Source: Sophora flavescens | Lineage: Eukaryota; Streptophyta; Magnoliopsida; Fabales; Fabaceae | NCBI GenBank assembly: GCA_030762895.1 | Contig: CM061070.1 | Location: 34,685,652-34,749,651, forward strand | Direction: 5' to 3' | DNA length: 64,000 nt | The notes under the pieces: generated by a model | Told to the model about the DNA's origin: nothing | What the model saw: only the letters and a program-made list of their open reading frames with translations | Database searches by the model: none | Made by a program: the position numbers and the translations under genes | Shown here: positions 35,989-47,518 of the stretch, one piece after another | Layout of the letters: each line of letters starts with the position of its first letter | Numbering within the stretch: position 1 is the stretch's first letter

Positions 35989-37036
35989 AACTAGATATTC
36001 TGTAGATATACCCACATATATCCAATATAAGCACAATAGGGGAGATTGGAAAAGCATTAGTATTTGACAACCTAACATCTCATGAAATTAATATGAGGAT
36101 AGGATGCACCCTTAACCCTAGTTTCTGTCATTCCCTATTCACACCAAGCCACATTGACAACCAATATCACAAAACTTAGCTCACCCAGTTACTATCTTTT
36201 TTCTCTCTGAACCCACTAATCCCAACCCGACCCATGGCCACCCTTATTAATAAGCAACAAAGAAATTATAAAGAGAGATATTCTGTCAAACCAAAAAGCC
36301 AAACTGTAGTAGCAAGACCCCACCACCCCAAAACACAACACTAACCCCAATTTCAAATTGAACCTAATTTAGTGCAATCTCTAAACAAGCACTCTTAAAA
36401 AATTCTAAATCCCAAGTTCCTAATGTTAACATAACAGTCACAAAACCACAAAAGCAAGTGAACTGAAATGAAGAAAGATAGAGGGGGTGCATACCTGTTA
36501 ATGGGGTGACAAGCAAGTTCTAACAACTGATATATCCTAAGTTTTGTTATTGATAAATCCAGGAACAAGATGATATCATTCGGTGGCAGGCAATATTGTG
36601 GGTAGACAACTGAAAACCAAAAACCCTTTAGTTGATCAATACCAAGGATGTTACTATTGAAGTAAAAGAAAATAAACTAAAGAGATAACACTAACATATT
36701 AGGGTTCAATACCTGTTCTTTTATTGCGCGTGGGGTGGTTTAATAGAGAACCATGCTATGAGTGGAAGGGAGAAGTGAAGAGAAGTGGACGAAGCTTCAA
36801 TGAGACAGAAAACGAGATTAATGGAAGACAAAAAGAAATGGTCGCGACAGAGAAAAAAGAAGAGAACTCACGAGAGAGACAGGGGGTTACTTGCGGATAC
36901 GGTCGCGACGGTGAGGGAAAGAAGGAGTTGTGACAGAGACTCGTGCGGTGGGCTTTCGGTGGCTTACCGGATAAAGAGAGAGAAAGGAGCTCGCGGCTTA
37001 GGGCAGAAGGTCATGAGTGAAGTGATCACGCGGGAC
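35989..37036 (-). other. 5' region of CACTA-1 upstream of TNPD, no gene seen
   Basis: The stretch holds the presumed promoter, untranslated leader and first intron of the transposase transcript. The purine-rich part 36720-37030 has the same position and composition as 52106-52460 in CACTA-2. The small open frames at 36724-37051 are not supported as genes. Confidence 0.45.
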
Positions 37037-37264
37037 ATAACATTATTATAAAAATTTGAGTAAATGTTTAATGTCTGTTAATGAAATAATAGACGTTAAA
37101 ACATTTACTCAAGCTTTTTAACGTCTATTATTTTGATAATCGACGTTAATATTGATTTAAATGAATCAATTATTTATGGTTCTGCCATCGCATCTTTTTT
37201 TAACGTCTATTTTTATTTAACAGACGTTAACTCTGGTTGTAAATTACAATATTTTCCACCAGTG
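37037..37264 (-). repeat. Subterminal repeats and right terminal inverted repeat of CACTA-1
   Basis: AACGTCTATT / AATAGACGTTAA motifs occur in both orientations, then the terminus TTTTCCACCAGTG at 37252-37264. This layout is typical of TNPA-binding subterminal regions of CACTA elements. Confidence 0.75.
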
Positions 37265-37448
37265 AGCATCATACTCTATCTCAAAAGATTTCACAAATTT
37301 TGGAAGTTCGAGAATTGGTGCATTGGTCAATTTTCCTTGAGTATATTGAAGGAGTTTTCTTGGTCTTGGCCCCAATGAAATGACACATTTTTCTTTAAAA
37401 CCTCATATAGAAGCGTATAAAGGGCTTTACAGAAAATGGGGTGTTACA
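37265..37448 (-). repeat. 3' LTR of T, first 184 bp only
   Basis: The fragment begins TGTAACACCCC at 37448 on the minus strand. Its first approximately 38 bp match the 5' LTR start at 54658, with the rest diverged or rearranged. CACTA-1 abuts it, and its remainder should lie left of the window. Confidence 0.55.
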
Positions 37449-37490
37449 ATTCCATCCCCCTTATAAAAATTTCGTCCTCGAAATTTCTAT
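37449..37490 (-). other. Polypurine tract region of T
   Basis: On the minus strand, AAATTTCGAGGACGAAATT leads to AAGGGGGATGGAAT and then the LTR start. This is the familiar 3' internal end of Tekay/Del-type Ty3/gypsy elements. Confidence 0.75.
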
Positions 37491-37567
37491 TACCTTGATT
37501 GAAAAGGTGCGGGTATGCTTCCACCCATTAGGCACATACCTTGGATCAAGTCCTCGGACTCGGAGGC

Positions 37568-38584
37568 TCATGCTCCACGAAGAGTAAAGACTCTCCCAAT
37601 GGTCTTAAGTCGATTGACTTGGGGTTTCTGATTCTTACTGCTAGCACTCTGCGGTTCTGACTTTGCTCCTCCACACTCCCAGCTGATGTGGCCAAACTTG
37701 TTACACTTGAAGCAGATGACGTCTGTCTCCTTGCACTGCCTGATATATTGATCCTTCCCACACTTGACACATTTGATAGGCCTAGGAGCAGAAGAATCCC
37801 AGTCCTTGGACGTTCCTGGTGAAAATTGTGGCTCCTTGCCACTCTAATTGAAGTCTCGGCCGACTGGAGCTAGACGCTGCCTTCCCTCGTCCTTCTTATC
37901 ATTCTTCAAACTTCCCTAAAAATCTGAACTCTTGTAACTTGCCACTCTGTATTTGTAAGCGTCCTTGAAGATCCTACACTTGTTCACCAAGACGGAAAAG
38001 ACTCAGATTTCCTGATAGCTGATGGCTTGATTAATCTCTGGGCACAGATCATCCTCAAACTTCAAACACTTGGAGCGGTCTTTTGTTACATACTGATACA
38101 ATGTGTAATAATGATCAAGCTCCTCAAACTTCGCATCACACTCTCCCACGGACATACTTCCTTGTTTCAGGGCCAAGAACTCCATCTCCTTCTTGTCGCG
38201 GATGTCGGCTGGAAAGTACTTCTCTAAGAATCTGTCCTTGAAGACATTCCAAGTAACCACTGTACCCTCAGCTTCCATACACTGGCGACAATTCTCCCAC
38301 CAATGCTCAGCTTCCTCTATCATCATGAAAGTCCCAAGATAACTTTCTTAATGTTGTTGCATCCCATAGCCCGAAAAATCTTCTCAATCTCCGGCATCCA
38401 TAAAAGAGCACCTTCAGGGTCATAAGCTCCTTTGAATTGAGGGCGAATTGTTACGCTGGAACTTATCCAGGCCCTGAAACTCAGCTGGTCCTTCATTGTT
38501 CTTGTTCTGGTCCTGTCTTATTGCATTGGCAGGCAGTGCCAAAGAATCAGCGATAGCCTGGTCGTTCCTACCTCTTCCTGCCAT
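37568..38584 (-). pseudogene. gag of element T (Retrotrans_gag plus zinc knuckles), decayed
   Basis: The frame starts MAGRGRNDQAIADSLAL at 38584. The Retrotrans_gag core at 38326-38003 contains EEAEHWWENCRQ, FKDRFLEKYFPADIRDKKE and KFEELDHYYTLY. Two knuckle-like motifs follow near 37770-37690: CVKCGKDQYIRQC, which lacks the usual His, and CFKCNKFGHISWEC. It ends FTLRGA at 37568. Stops and frameshifts occur before and after the core. Gag ends immediately before the PPT, with no protease, RT or integrase. Confidence 0.8.
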
Positions 38585-38751
38585 TGGTTCCTACACTTGC
38601 CCAAGACAACTTGTAAATACAAAGAACCAAGTAGGAAAAACTAAAGGTTCTTATTACTACGCATCATTATCTATAATAAAGATAGGTAATTCAAACAAGA
38701 GCACAGAGAAGACTCGTAATAGACTTATACCACAGCCTGATAGGACAGACC

Positions 38752-38764
38752 TGCTCTGATACCA
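38752..38764 (-). other. Primer-binding site of T (tRNA-iMet)
   Basis: TGGTATCAGAGCA on the minus strand is the canonical initiator-Met tRNA primer site. It lies five bases inside the LTR boundary at 38770. Confidence 0.9.
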
Positions 38765-38769
38765 ATAAA

Positions 38770-41052
38770 TGTGACACCCTCTACTAATGGGCAAAGGATA
38801 CCACATTGTAAACAAAACGTCATAATGCGGAAATAGATATAAAACATGTTTTAAAAGGAAAAACATAACATAAACGAACCCAATCTCAATGTCAAAATAC
38901 AGAGCTGGTATAACCATTCTGAAGATTACAACGGACAAAAAAACTAACACTGGAAACAAACCCTAAACTAAGAGTAGCTGCTCCTCGGAGTCACTCCTCA
39001 ACTGGCTGATCACCGTCCTCTACATAAAAGGTACATGCCAACAAAGAAACAAAAGAACGGGGAGTAAGAACCATATATATGAACATAACGGCAACATGAT
39101 AGTTGGCAAGATGAACTTACAACAAAACAAACATAACATACATCATCTTACCTTACATCACAAAGCTCATCGCCTATAACAACTAAGTAATGCAATATGA
39201 CCTTCTACTCCGAATGCATGTGGATCCATCTATACCGGGTATACGACTTTGGAGTTACATATCCACATTGGTCATTAAGCATCAATGTCGGTAGTTCACC
39301 AAACCATGGGTGAACCCCTTGGATAGCCGATGCACCTTACTCTTGGATGCGCCACCACAGGTGTACACAATTCACCTAACTCTCGAATGAATCACCGCGG
39401 ACTGCTAGGTCGCCTTACTCTCAGACGACCTCCCCAGATGTCGTACCTCCCCTAACAACTTCGTGCATGAATGCATACATACAAACAAACAACTGTTGAT
39501 CACCACCTCCATCAACACCATTCATTATGGTTGAACGTCATTGGCCAATAAGTACCAAAGTTAACATTATCTTTAATCTTTAATTAACACTCAGGCCAAC
39601 AAGCACCAGAGCTCAACACCTTGACCATTAAGCATCAAGGCCCCCTTGGCCACTCGGCTACCAAGGTACAACATCACTTAACACTCTGACCAATAAGCAC
39701 CAGAGCACAACACCTTGACCAATAAGCATCAAGGCCCCCTTGGCCACTAGGCTACCAAGGTACAACATCAACGTCTTAACGTTTGTTATTTAATCATCTT
39801 CGTTAAGTCTTCATTAAGTTATCTAGCTTGTCTTTACTTGTTTGTTGTCTTATTATATCATTGAAAACGAATGGGGTGAAACACCCCTGTTTGTCTTTCA
39901 CGTCTATTCTGAGCAGGGCACAGGCGTGCTGACTTTTAAGTCAACCACGGTCGTGCTGAATGTTGAGCACGGCCGTGCTTACTGGCACATGGTCATACTA
40001 TTTCTGGACAGAAGGGTTTAAGAACCCTTGCTAAGCCTCATAGGGCATTCGAAGATCAATCATATTGGATTTTACTAACCATCAACGTCAGTTTCATTAT
40101 TCTTAATTAATCTCCATGTCTTATACTTATTGGGAATTAAACCTTTAATTTATGTTTCGTTATTAATGTCCCTAAAACACTCATAATCAAGCATAGGGTC
40201 TTACTAAACCTTTGAGTAATAACCTTGCATCTCATTACTACAGTTCAAGTCTTCCGAACAATTGGGAAAACATCCCTTAATTTCGTTCTTCTTTATTAAC
40301 ATTTTTTAATGTCTTATTAACATCCTCGTTCATCTCAACGTTCATGACAAACCAACCAAACCATTCACAGTATAAACAACATCATCAACCAAGTCATTCA
40401 TGGCATAAACAACATATCAAATCAAACAATGATTCATAACATAAATATCATCAACATTAATAACAATTCAAGGTTCAAGCATGTCAATTACAATTTAACA
40501 TATATGAACATATAGCAAATAGCAAGCAACAGGGCCATAGGTTAACCCTTCATCTTACGCTACATCATAGCCTACATGTTCATACTAGCCCTTTTCCCCA
40601 TACCTGGTATGAAGATCTAAGCCCCTTTGCTAAGCATAAACGAAACTACTCTTGTTCCCTCGAGCGGCTCAACGAACTCTTCAAGCCTTGGCCAAACACA
40701 AGAGGATTAGCCAATTAATCTCCAATTTAAGAAAAATGGAAAATAAGATTAAAGAGCAGGATGCTACATTACCTTGATTGTCACTAGTGTGTGTGACTAC
40801 TCCCTCAAACAACCACATTAATCCCAAGAACTATGATGGGTTCAAAGGAAAAGGTAAGGTGGGGTTTTCTGCCGTCTTAGGGTTGTAAAAGTGTCAAAAA
40901 TAAGGTTTTGGCTCGCAACCCTCACGGAACACTCCAATTTATAAACTCAGAGACCCGAGCACGACCGTGCTCCCTCTAAGCACGACCTTGCATAACTCGA
41001 GCACGAGGTCGTGCTCGTTAAGCACGGGTAGACAAAAAGAGCGTCAACGAGC
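38770..41052 (-). repeat. 5' LTR of T, larger piece
   Basis: The piece starts (plus strand) TGTGACACCC and is cut at 41052 by CACTA-2, whose TSD AGC is at 41050-41052. It contains a tandem repeat at 39590-39775 and GAGCACGACCGTGCTC-like palindromes at about 39900-39990 and 40950-41030. Confidence 0.8.
39590..39775. repeat. Tandem duplication in T LTR, about 94-bp unit, two copies
   Basis: Both units contain CCAACAAGCACCAGAGC-like sequence, then AAGCATCAAGGCCCCCTTGG and GGCTACCAAGGTACAACATC. Confidence 0.8.
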
Positions 41053-41400
41053 CACTGGTGCAATAAGTGCTTTTTACGTCAGTTAAAATTGATTTTTTAC
41101 GTCAGAATACTGGCTGACGTTAAAAGTTACACTTTTAACGTCAGTTGAGTACTGACGTTAAATATAACACTATTAACGTCGGTTCTTTAACACAACTGAC
41201 GTTAATTTTGTCAAAATTAACGTCAGTTCTTTAACATAACCGACGTAAATTTTGTTAAAACTAACGTCAATTGTTATCAAGAACTGACGTTAAAGGTCTT
41301 AATTTACCGTCAGTTGTAATAAACAACTGACGTTAATAGTGTACTGTATATTTTTATAAAATACTTTTAACGTCAGTTGTATGATACAACTGACGTTAAA
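41053..41400. repeat. Left subterminal repeats of CACTA-2
   Basis: About ten copies of AACGTCAGTT / AACTGACGTTAA occur in alternating orientation, at roughly 25-60 bp spacing. Confidence 0.85.
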
Positions 41401-41601
41401 AGTATTTTTTTTTTAAATTCAGTTTTAAAATATCACTCCCCTAAGCCATCCCTGCATTCAGTAAATATCCCAGTAACACAGAATATCACACACATTACAG
41501 AATTGCAAAGGAAAAATGGAACAATGATCCATATGTATGCCTGTTCAAAACAATATATATTTATTAACATAGGTTATAAATGTATACTAAGTTTAAACTA
41601 C

Positions 41602-41996
41602 CTATATCAATATCCCTTCGTGATGATCATCACGAGTGGCATGTACATCGTCCACCTGTGTCTCCTCGATTATAGTAGGCATGTTTGTTGAAAAAGAAGG
41701 AGTCTCAGGAATATCAAGATTTGAATCTTCATTTTCATCACTACCATTATACATTCTTTTTCCTTGGAGAACCACGGACAACCTTTTGTTAGAAGGTCAT
41801 TTTCATCACTACCATTATACATGCTTTTTCCTTGGAGAACCACGGACAACCTTTTGTTAGAAGGATCAGTGATGTAGAACACTTGTTTTGCTTGGGAAGC
41901 CATTATGAAAGGCTCATTTATATGACCTAACTTATTGAGGTCTACCAATGTGAACCCCAATTCGTCGGTTTGTACACCACCGTTACTATCAACCCA
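41602..41996 (-). pseudogene. CACTA-2 TNPD transposase, C-terminal end (DUF4216)
   Basis: The DUF4216 end continues from 48843 across element W. It ends with HHEGILI at 41602. A 68-bp tandem duplication (41730-41797 and 41798-41865) shifts the frame. Confidence 0.8.
41730..41865. repeat. 68-bp tandem duplication in CACTA-2 TNPD
   Basis: Two adjacent copies run from CATTTTCATCACTACC to CTTTTGTTAGAAGG and differ at about two positions. Because 68 is not a multiple of three, the frame is broken. Confidence 0.92.
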
Positions 41997-43323
41997 TGGT
42001 CGCGCTGTCGCGCACGCGCCAAAAAGGACGAGCGGGTTAAAACTGTAGTATAATGCGACAACTCGGATGTCGTCTCTCAAGGACTCTGAGAATATTATCT
42101 TTCACAAAAATCAGTTTGGGGGGGTTTGGATTGGAATGCGAATGAGAAAAAAAATGTTAAAAACAGAGCAATTGAAAACAAGCAGTTCAAGAGAGATTAT
42201 CAAATATCAAATACGATTAATCTCTCATCATCAAGAATTCTCAACTATCCTTGGTTAATGTAAACCCAAGCCCTAAGCGATTCTAATCCCCTTTCGATTC
42301 TGTAAGAACAACTAACAACGTAATTGCTACTATGGATGCAAGTTCCTATTCCAGAAATAACAAACGGGGTTAAGCGCTCATGAACAAACGAACATGAATG
42401 AACACACGCGAAATAACAAACGCGATTATGTATAGGAAAATAACATCATGAAACAAATCAATACAATACTACACACTCCCTGAAATAACAAAATGAATGT
42501 GTAATATGGTATTGAAAAGGGAAAAACAATTACAATAGGGCTTTACAAAACCTCAAGTATAGAGAATTCCCATACAAGAGACTAATCCTAGAACTTAGTT
42601 CTCCATAACAAACGAAATTACACAGAAAAACGTAAAACTAAACAATGGAGAAGCAAGAGTTCCTACAAAATGTTCAGAACAGCCTTTTATACAAATTCTG
42701 AAATTAACTATCTCGCGAGGCGAGTACACATTCGCGAGGCGAATTTCATGAACTGTCAAGCAACCTTTGGCATTCTCGCGAGGCGAGATTCTGCTTTCAT
42801 GAGGCGAGGATATGAAGAGTTTTCTCCTTACGCCCGTTATGGCCATTAGGCCCCAACCGTGATGCTCTCTGACTTCCAGCTTCGCGGGGCGAAGGGATGC
42901 TAGCGAGGCGAGACTCTTAAACTTCAAAACTGCCACGGCCATGACCTCCAACACGGCCAAGCCGTGATCGTCTCTGACTTTTTCAGGTTTGCAAGACTCG
43001 CGGGGCGAGACCTTCTTCGCGAGGCGAACCAGAGACTTAGCAATTTCTTAGAACAGTCAAAGCTTCGGGTCGCGTGGCGAGCATGGCTTTCATGGGGCGA
43101 ATCCCTGTTTCCTTATTCTCTTGACTTTCACTTAACTCGAAAACAAAGAAATAAATATAAGTGTATTATTTAACTCCAAACTAGCTAAATTAACTTAAAA
43201 CTACTCTAGAGACTCAAAACCTTGCTTGAGGACAATCTAATCTAATTTGGGTGAAAATACGATATAATTTGCACAAAACCTGGTCATACTAGCTATAAAA
43301 CTAGATGAGCCAGAGGCTTATCA
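41997..43323 (-). repeat. 3' LTR of W
   Basis: The LTR is 1327 bp. On the minus strand it runs from TGATAAGCCTC to CGCGCGACCA-like sequence. GC-rich palindromic motifs fill 42715-43105. Confidence 0.9.
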
Positions 43324-44828
43324 AAATACCCCAAACTTAAACTTTGCTTGTCCCCAAGCAAACTAAGACTCAAGAAAAACAAAAAGACTCAAGACACGGC
43401 AAGCTCAAAAGATTCAATCAACATTGCACACATTCAAGCAAAACATCAAAACAGTTTTTCTTCATTGTTTCCCCCTTTTCAAACAGAGCAATCCCCATAT
43501 TCATTTATTCCAAACATTTGAGAGTTTCATCATGAAAACAATCGGAAATCTAAGCGGGTGGTATCTAAGTCACACACAAGAGGGAGATCACCAAATCCAA
43601 ACAACTGCCTTCCTCACAAGGGCATTATTTGTTCACTCGATCACTCGGTTTATGTCGGGCTAACAACTTGCACTCAGGTTCACTTTTCAAGTACACTTCC
43701 CAAAAATTTGCTTTTCACCTCAAAATGGTTCCCACGAAAACATGCAAGCAACATCAAAAGGTCTTTTATGGGTTGTAAGGGGGCCTGGCTAAGGGTAGGA
43801 TATACAAAATGAACTAAGCTGAAGACCCTAGGAACTAAGAGAGCATGAACTATATTTACACCTTGAAATTCACTCAAGTTCCTTTCTTTATTAATTTTTT
43901 TCTTTACACTTCTGGGTGGCTACAGCTCCTTTTTATTTCTTTTTGGCATTTTTGTATTTTTTTATTTTTCATTTTTTATTTTCTTCTTCAACATTTGTAC
44001 ACTTTTTCTTTCACAAGCTTTTGGCTTCTTTTTTTTTTTTTCAATCCCAACAACATATTACACCTTGCAGCCACCCCAAACTTAGTTTCTTGCACCCATT
44101 CTAAGATTACATGCTCTCCTAATCCTAAGATCGGGTTAACATGGTTTTCCAGATTTTTGGGCTTATAACATTAGGTTATCAAGAACTAATAGGCTAATAG
44201 GCTCAAAAGGGCTAACTAGGGAACATGCAATAGGAATTAGTTTATTCAGGCCAAGTAGCTATTTACAAAGAAACTGCCTAAATCATTTGCTACTCACATA
44301 TAATCATGCAAACCAAAAAGAGATTCAATCAAATCCAGGGAAGTGCAACTTGAAAGTGATTTTCACGCAGTTTAAAAACATGTTGGAGGCTCAAAACCTC
44401 ACCTGGACATTATTTGCAAATTATTTGAACAGAGATACTATCCCTAGTGTGTGCTCCCTATCACCCCAAACTTATCATTCATCATGCTATCATAACAAAA
44501 TCCCAAAGTTCAGTTTTCAATTTCACATGGGAATCACAAAATTTTTCAAATTTTTCAGCCTAGGGGGGATCATCACATATCAATCATGCAAGCAATCTGT
44601 GCAACATCAATCAAAATCTAACAAACTTGCCAATCAAAAGACTCAACACACAAATGCTCCTGAGCTTCTCAAATTATTCAGGAGCTTTATTCAAAGAAAA
44701 GAAAACTTTATTCAAAGAAGAGAAAAACTACAACTAATTCCCTCCCCCACACTTAAAACATGCATTGTCCCCAATGAACAACAGAATTATAAGATCATAG
44801 TGAGGGAAAGGAAAAGAGTACTCCCTGA
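43324..44828 (-). other. Non-coding 3' internal region of W
   Basis: No supported gene. Pyrimidine-rich on the plus strand. The blocks AACTTTGCTTGTCCCCAAGC (43341-43360) and GCCACCCCAAACTTAGTTTC (44070-44089) recur in the W-like fragment at 62 kb. Confidence 0.65.
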
Positions 44829-47398
44829 TCAAGTGCAGTGTAAGCGGGAGCTGTCACCTGGATCCCATTCCTTGCAGTCTAAGTCCAAAGAGGTAGAGAG
44901 GGCCTCCAGTGCTGCTTCATCCTTTTCATGGTTCTCATCCACTGCACTGACAATCTTATCACCTGCTAAACATGCAGCAATCTCAGCACAAACCACAAAA
45001 TGGTTAGCGTTAGTACAATCAAGAAAAGAAAGAATATCATCACAGCCAGAATTAAGTGGAAAATTAGAAAACAAGTTCTCATGGTTATCCTCAATAGTCT
45101 CAGATACCAGCTCAATGTGGAATACAGAGTGCTCTTCCGCTGGATGTTTCATGGCATCAAATATGTTGAACTTTGCAACTATATCCCCAAACTTCATAGA
45201 CATGGTCCCATCACCCACATCAATGTTAGTCTTGGCTGTCTTCATGAATGAATGGCCCCAGGATGATTGGTGATTTCTTTGGAATGTGTCTACTTTGCCA
45301 TGTCCAAGATGTAGAAATCAGCTGGGAAGATCGGATCATCAACTTGCACTAGTACATCTTCCACCATTCCCATGGGGCGGGCACAGTCCTGTTGGCCAAC
45401 CGAATGGTGATACTGTGTACTTCAAAGGACCAAGATCCAGTTTGTTAAAGATGGAGGTAGGCATGACATTGATAGATGCTCCCAAGTCCAACATGCAGTT
45501 TTCAAACTTCTTGTCCCCAATAGTGCATGGGATAGTGAAGGTGCCTGGATCCTTGCACTTCGGTGGCAGTGCATGGGTGAAAGCAACAACTCTTTCTGGC
45601 TCAGACTGGATAAGCGCTGAGACATTTCTTCCCAAGTCAACCCTCTCATTAGTCTTCATCGTCCTCTTGTTGGTGCATAGGTCCTTGAGAAATTTGGCAT
45701 ATCTGGGCACTTGCTTGATCACATCCAACAGAGGGATATTAACACCCACCTTTCTTAACACATCAAGAATTGCCTTCTCTTTATCTTCACCACCACTCTT
45801 CAAATTTTTCTGGATTCACGTGTGGGAATGGAATGGGTGGTCTATACACTCTCTCAGTTTCAACTTCAACCACGGGCTCGGGGAGTAACTTCAACAAGAG
45901 GCTCGGGAGTAGCCTTCATAGTTTCTTCATTCTTTCCAGAAATGGCCTCAACAACCTTTCCGGACCTCGGAGATATAGAACTCACATTGGGGTTGGAGGC
46001 ATTAGGATTGATCACCGTTTGTCTTTGGCAGCTGGGTTGTTCTTTGACCGAGCTTTATATTATTTAATTCTGTAGCCATCAGTCCAATCTGTGTATGAAA
46101 TGCCTGATTACTCGCTTCCCTTCTCTGCTGAAATTGTGCCTGTGAGGCACGGAATGCGTGCCTGAACTGTCCCCATTTTGCTTTGGAAAAGTGTAGTCAT
46201 TTGTGCATTCAATTGTGAAGTTATTTGCTTGCACATATCATCAATCGACGGTCCGGACGGTGCGAAGTGGTCACTGGAGGATTTACGAGGTGCCATCGGT
46301 TGTTGGGATGAGTTCCCATACCGCAGATTAGGATGATTACTCCAGCTGGGATGGTACCTATTTGTTGAAAGATCCGGAATGCTGTATCTGCTCTGGTTAT
46401 TGCCCTGATTATACTGATGGACTGCAAAGGCTTGAGGTGATTCAGTATTTGATCCTCCTTGCAAAATAGGACAAGCTTCATATGGGTGCTCAGGAGAACT
46501 GCACATGCCACACAATACCGCAGGCTGCACCCTATCCATTGCCAATTTCTCTACCAAGGAAGTGAGCCTGTCAATTCTATCATCACGGTCATGGCTGGAA
46601 GAAGAAGTGCGGATCTCATGTACACCTCTAGTCTCAACAGAATTTCTTCTTGTAGTGAATTGCTGGGAATTTAATGACATGTTCTCAATAAGTTGCTTAG
46701 CGGCCAGATGGAGTCTTGTCAACCAATGCTCCCCACTAGCAAGCATCCAAAATATTCCTAGCCAGAGGCTGCAATCCTTCATACAAAAAATGGAGGAGGA
46801 GCTGTTCAGACATTTGGTCCTGGGGGCAACTAGAAGTCAACGGCTTGAACCTCTCCCAATACTCAGCTAGCGACTCATTTCCTTGCCTTATTCCACAGAT
46901 TTCTTTCCTAATTGCAGCGGCTCTGGAGGCAGGAAAATATTTCTCCAGGAAGAGCTTCTTCAAGTCGTTCCATGTGGTAATGGAATTCGGCGCAAGGTAT
47001 AAAAGCCAATCTTTCGCAGCTCCCTGGAGTGAGAATGGAAAAGCCTTCAACTTGATATGATCCTCAGTTACTCCTTCTGGCCTCAAAGTTGTGGAGCGGA
47101 CAACTTGGAACTCCTTCAAGTGCTTGTGTGGATCTTCACCTGCAAGACCATTAAATCTAGGCAACAAATGGATTAGCCCAGATTTTAACTCAAAAGGTGT
47201 GTCAGCACCAGGATAAGCAATGCACAAACCATTGTAATTCACATCAGGGGCAGCAAGCTGCCTCAAAGTCCTTTGGTCTCCCATGTTTTCAAAAGCAGTT
47301 TTAAAATTGGTATCACTACTAGTGCTAGCCCGAAATTCCCTACGGAGTGTGTGCAATGTTCTTTCAATTTCCGGGTCAAAATCACACAGCCAGGGCAA
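44829..47398 (-). pseudogene. gag-pro of element W, frameshifted
   Basis: Starts near 47398 (MPWLCDFDPEIERTLHTL). The Retrotrans_gag core runs through PRFNGLAGEDPHKHLKEFQ, SITTWNDLKKLFLEKYFP and LLLHFLYEGLQPLARN to about 46740, then continues in a shifted frame. A knuckle-like CGMCSSPEHPYEAC lies near 46510. The retropepsin-like domain is near 45560-45300 (CMLDLGASINVMP, then in another frame FPADFYILDMAK). The tail IDVGDGTMSMKFGDIVAKFN follows at 45245-44829. At least three frameshifts separate these blocks. No RT follows. The open frames on the plus strand at 44287-45888 are antisense shadows. Confidence 0.85.
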
Positions 47399-47495
47399 TT
47401 AGACCTAGTAGCTGAGACCAATTCAAAACAAAACAGAAAATAAAAGAAAGAAAAGAAAAGAAAATAAAAACAAATTGCGAAAAATAATAACTCGA

Positions 47496-47513
47496 GTCCC
47501 AGCAACGGCGCCA
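47496..47513 (-). other. Primer-binding site of W (tRNA-Asp type)
   Basis: On the minus strand TGGCGCCGTTGCTGGGAC lies next to the 5' LTR end, close to the tRNA-Asp complement. Confidence 0.8.
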
Positions 47514-47518
47514 AATTT

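Larger units (their letters stand above)
1..37264 (-). mobile_element. CACTA-1: CACTA (En/Spm) transposon, left end outside window, split by nested insertions
   Basis: The right terminus reads CACTGGTGGAAAAT on the minus strand (ends at 37264) and is preceded by subterminal repeats of an AACGTCTATT-type motif. Reading on the minus strand, it carries a TNPD-type transposase gene in three pieces (35988-35303, 20195-19851, 5313-3149), then a Transposase_24-type second gene (about 2790-1240) and an Ulp1-like region (about 1290-284). The pieces join because CACTA-2 keeps the same gene without these interruptions. The left terminal repeat is not in the window. A 3-bp TSD, probably AGC, follows at 37265-37267 but cannot be confirmed without the left end. 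Confidence 0.85.

Noticed and set aside
36724..37051. Open frames of 69 and 88 codons upstream of CACTA-1 transposase
   Set aside because: They are charged, low-complexity frames in a purine-rich leader-like region, antisense to the transposase transcript and with no conserved counterpart frame in CACTA-2.
44287..45888. Long plus-strand open frames (328 and 200 codons)
   Set aside because: They are antisense to the gag-pro tail and protease of W, whose minus-strand frames match known domains.
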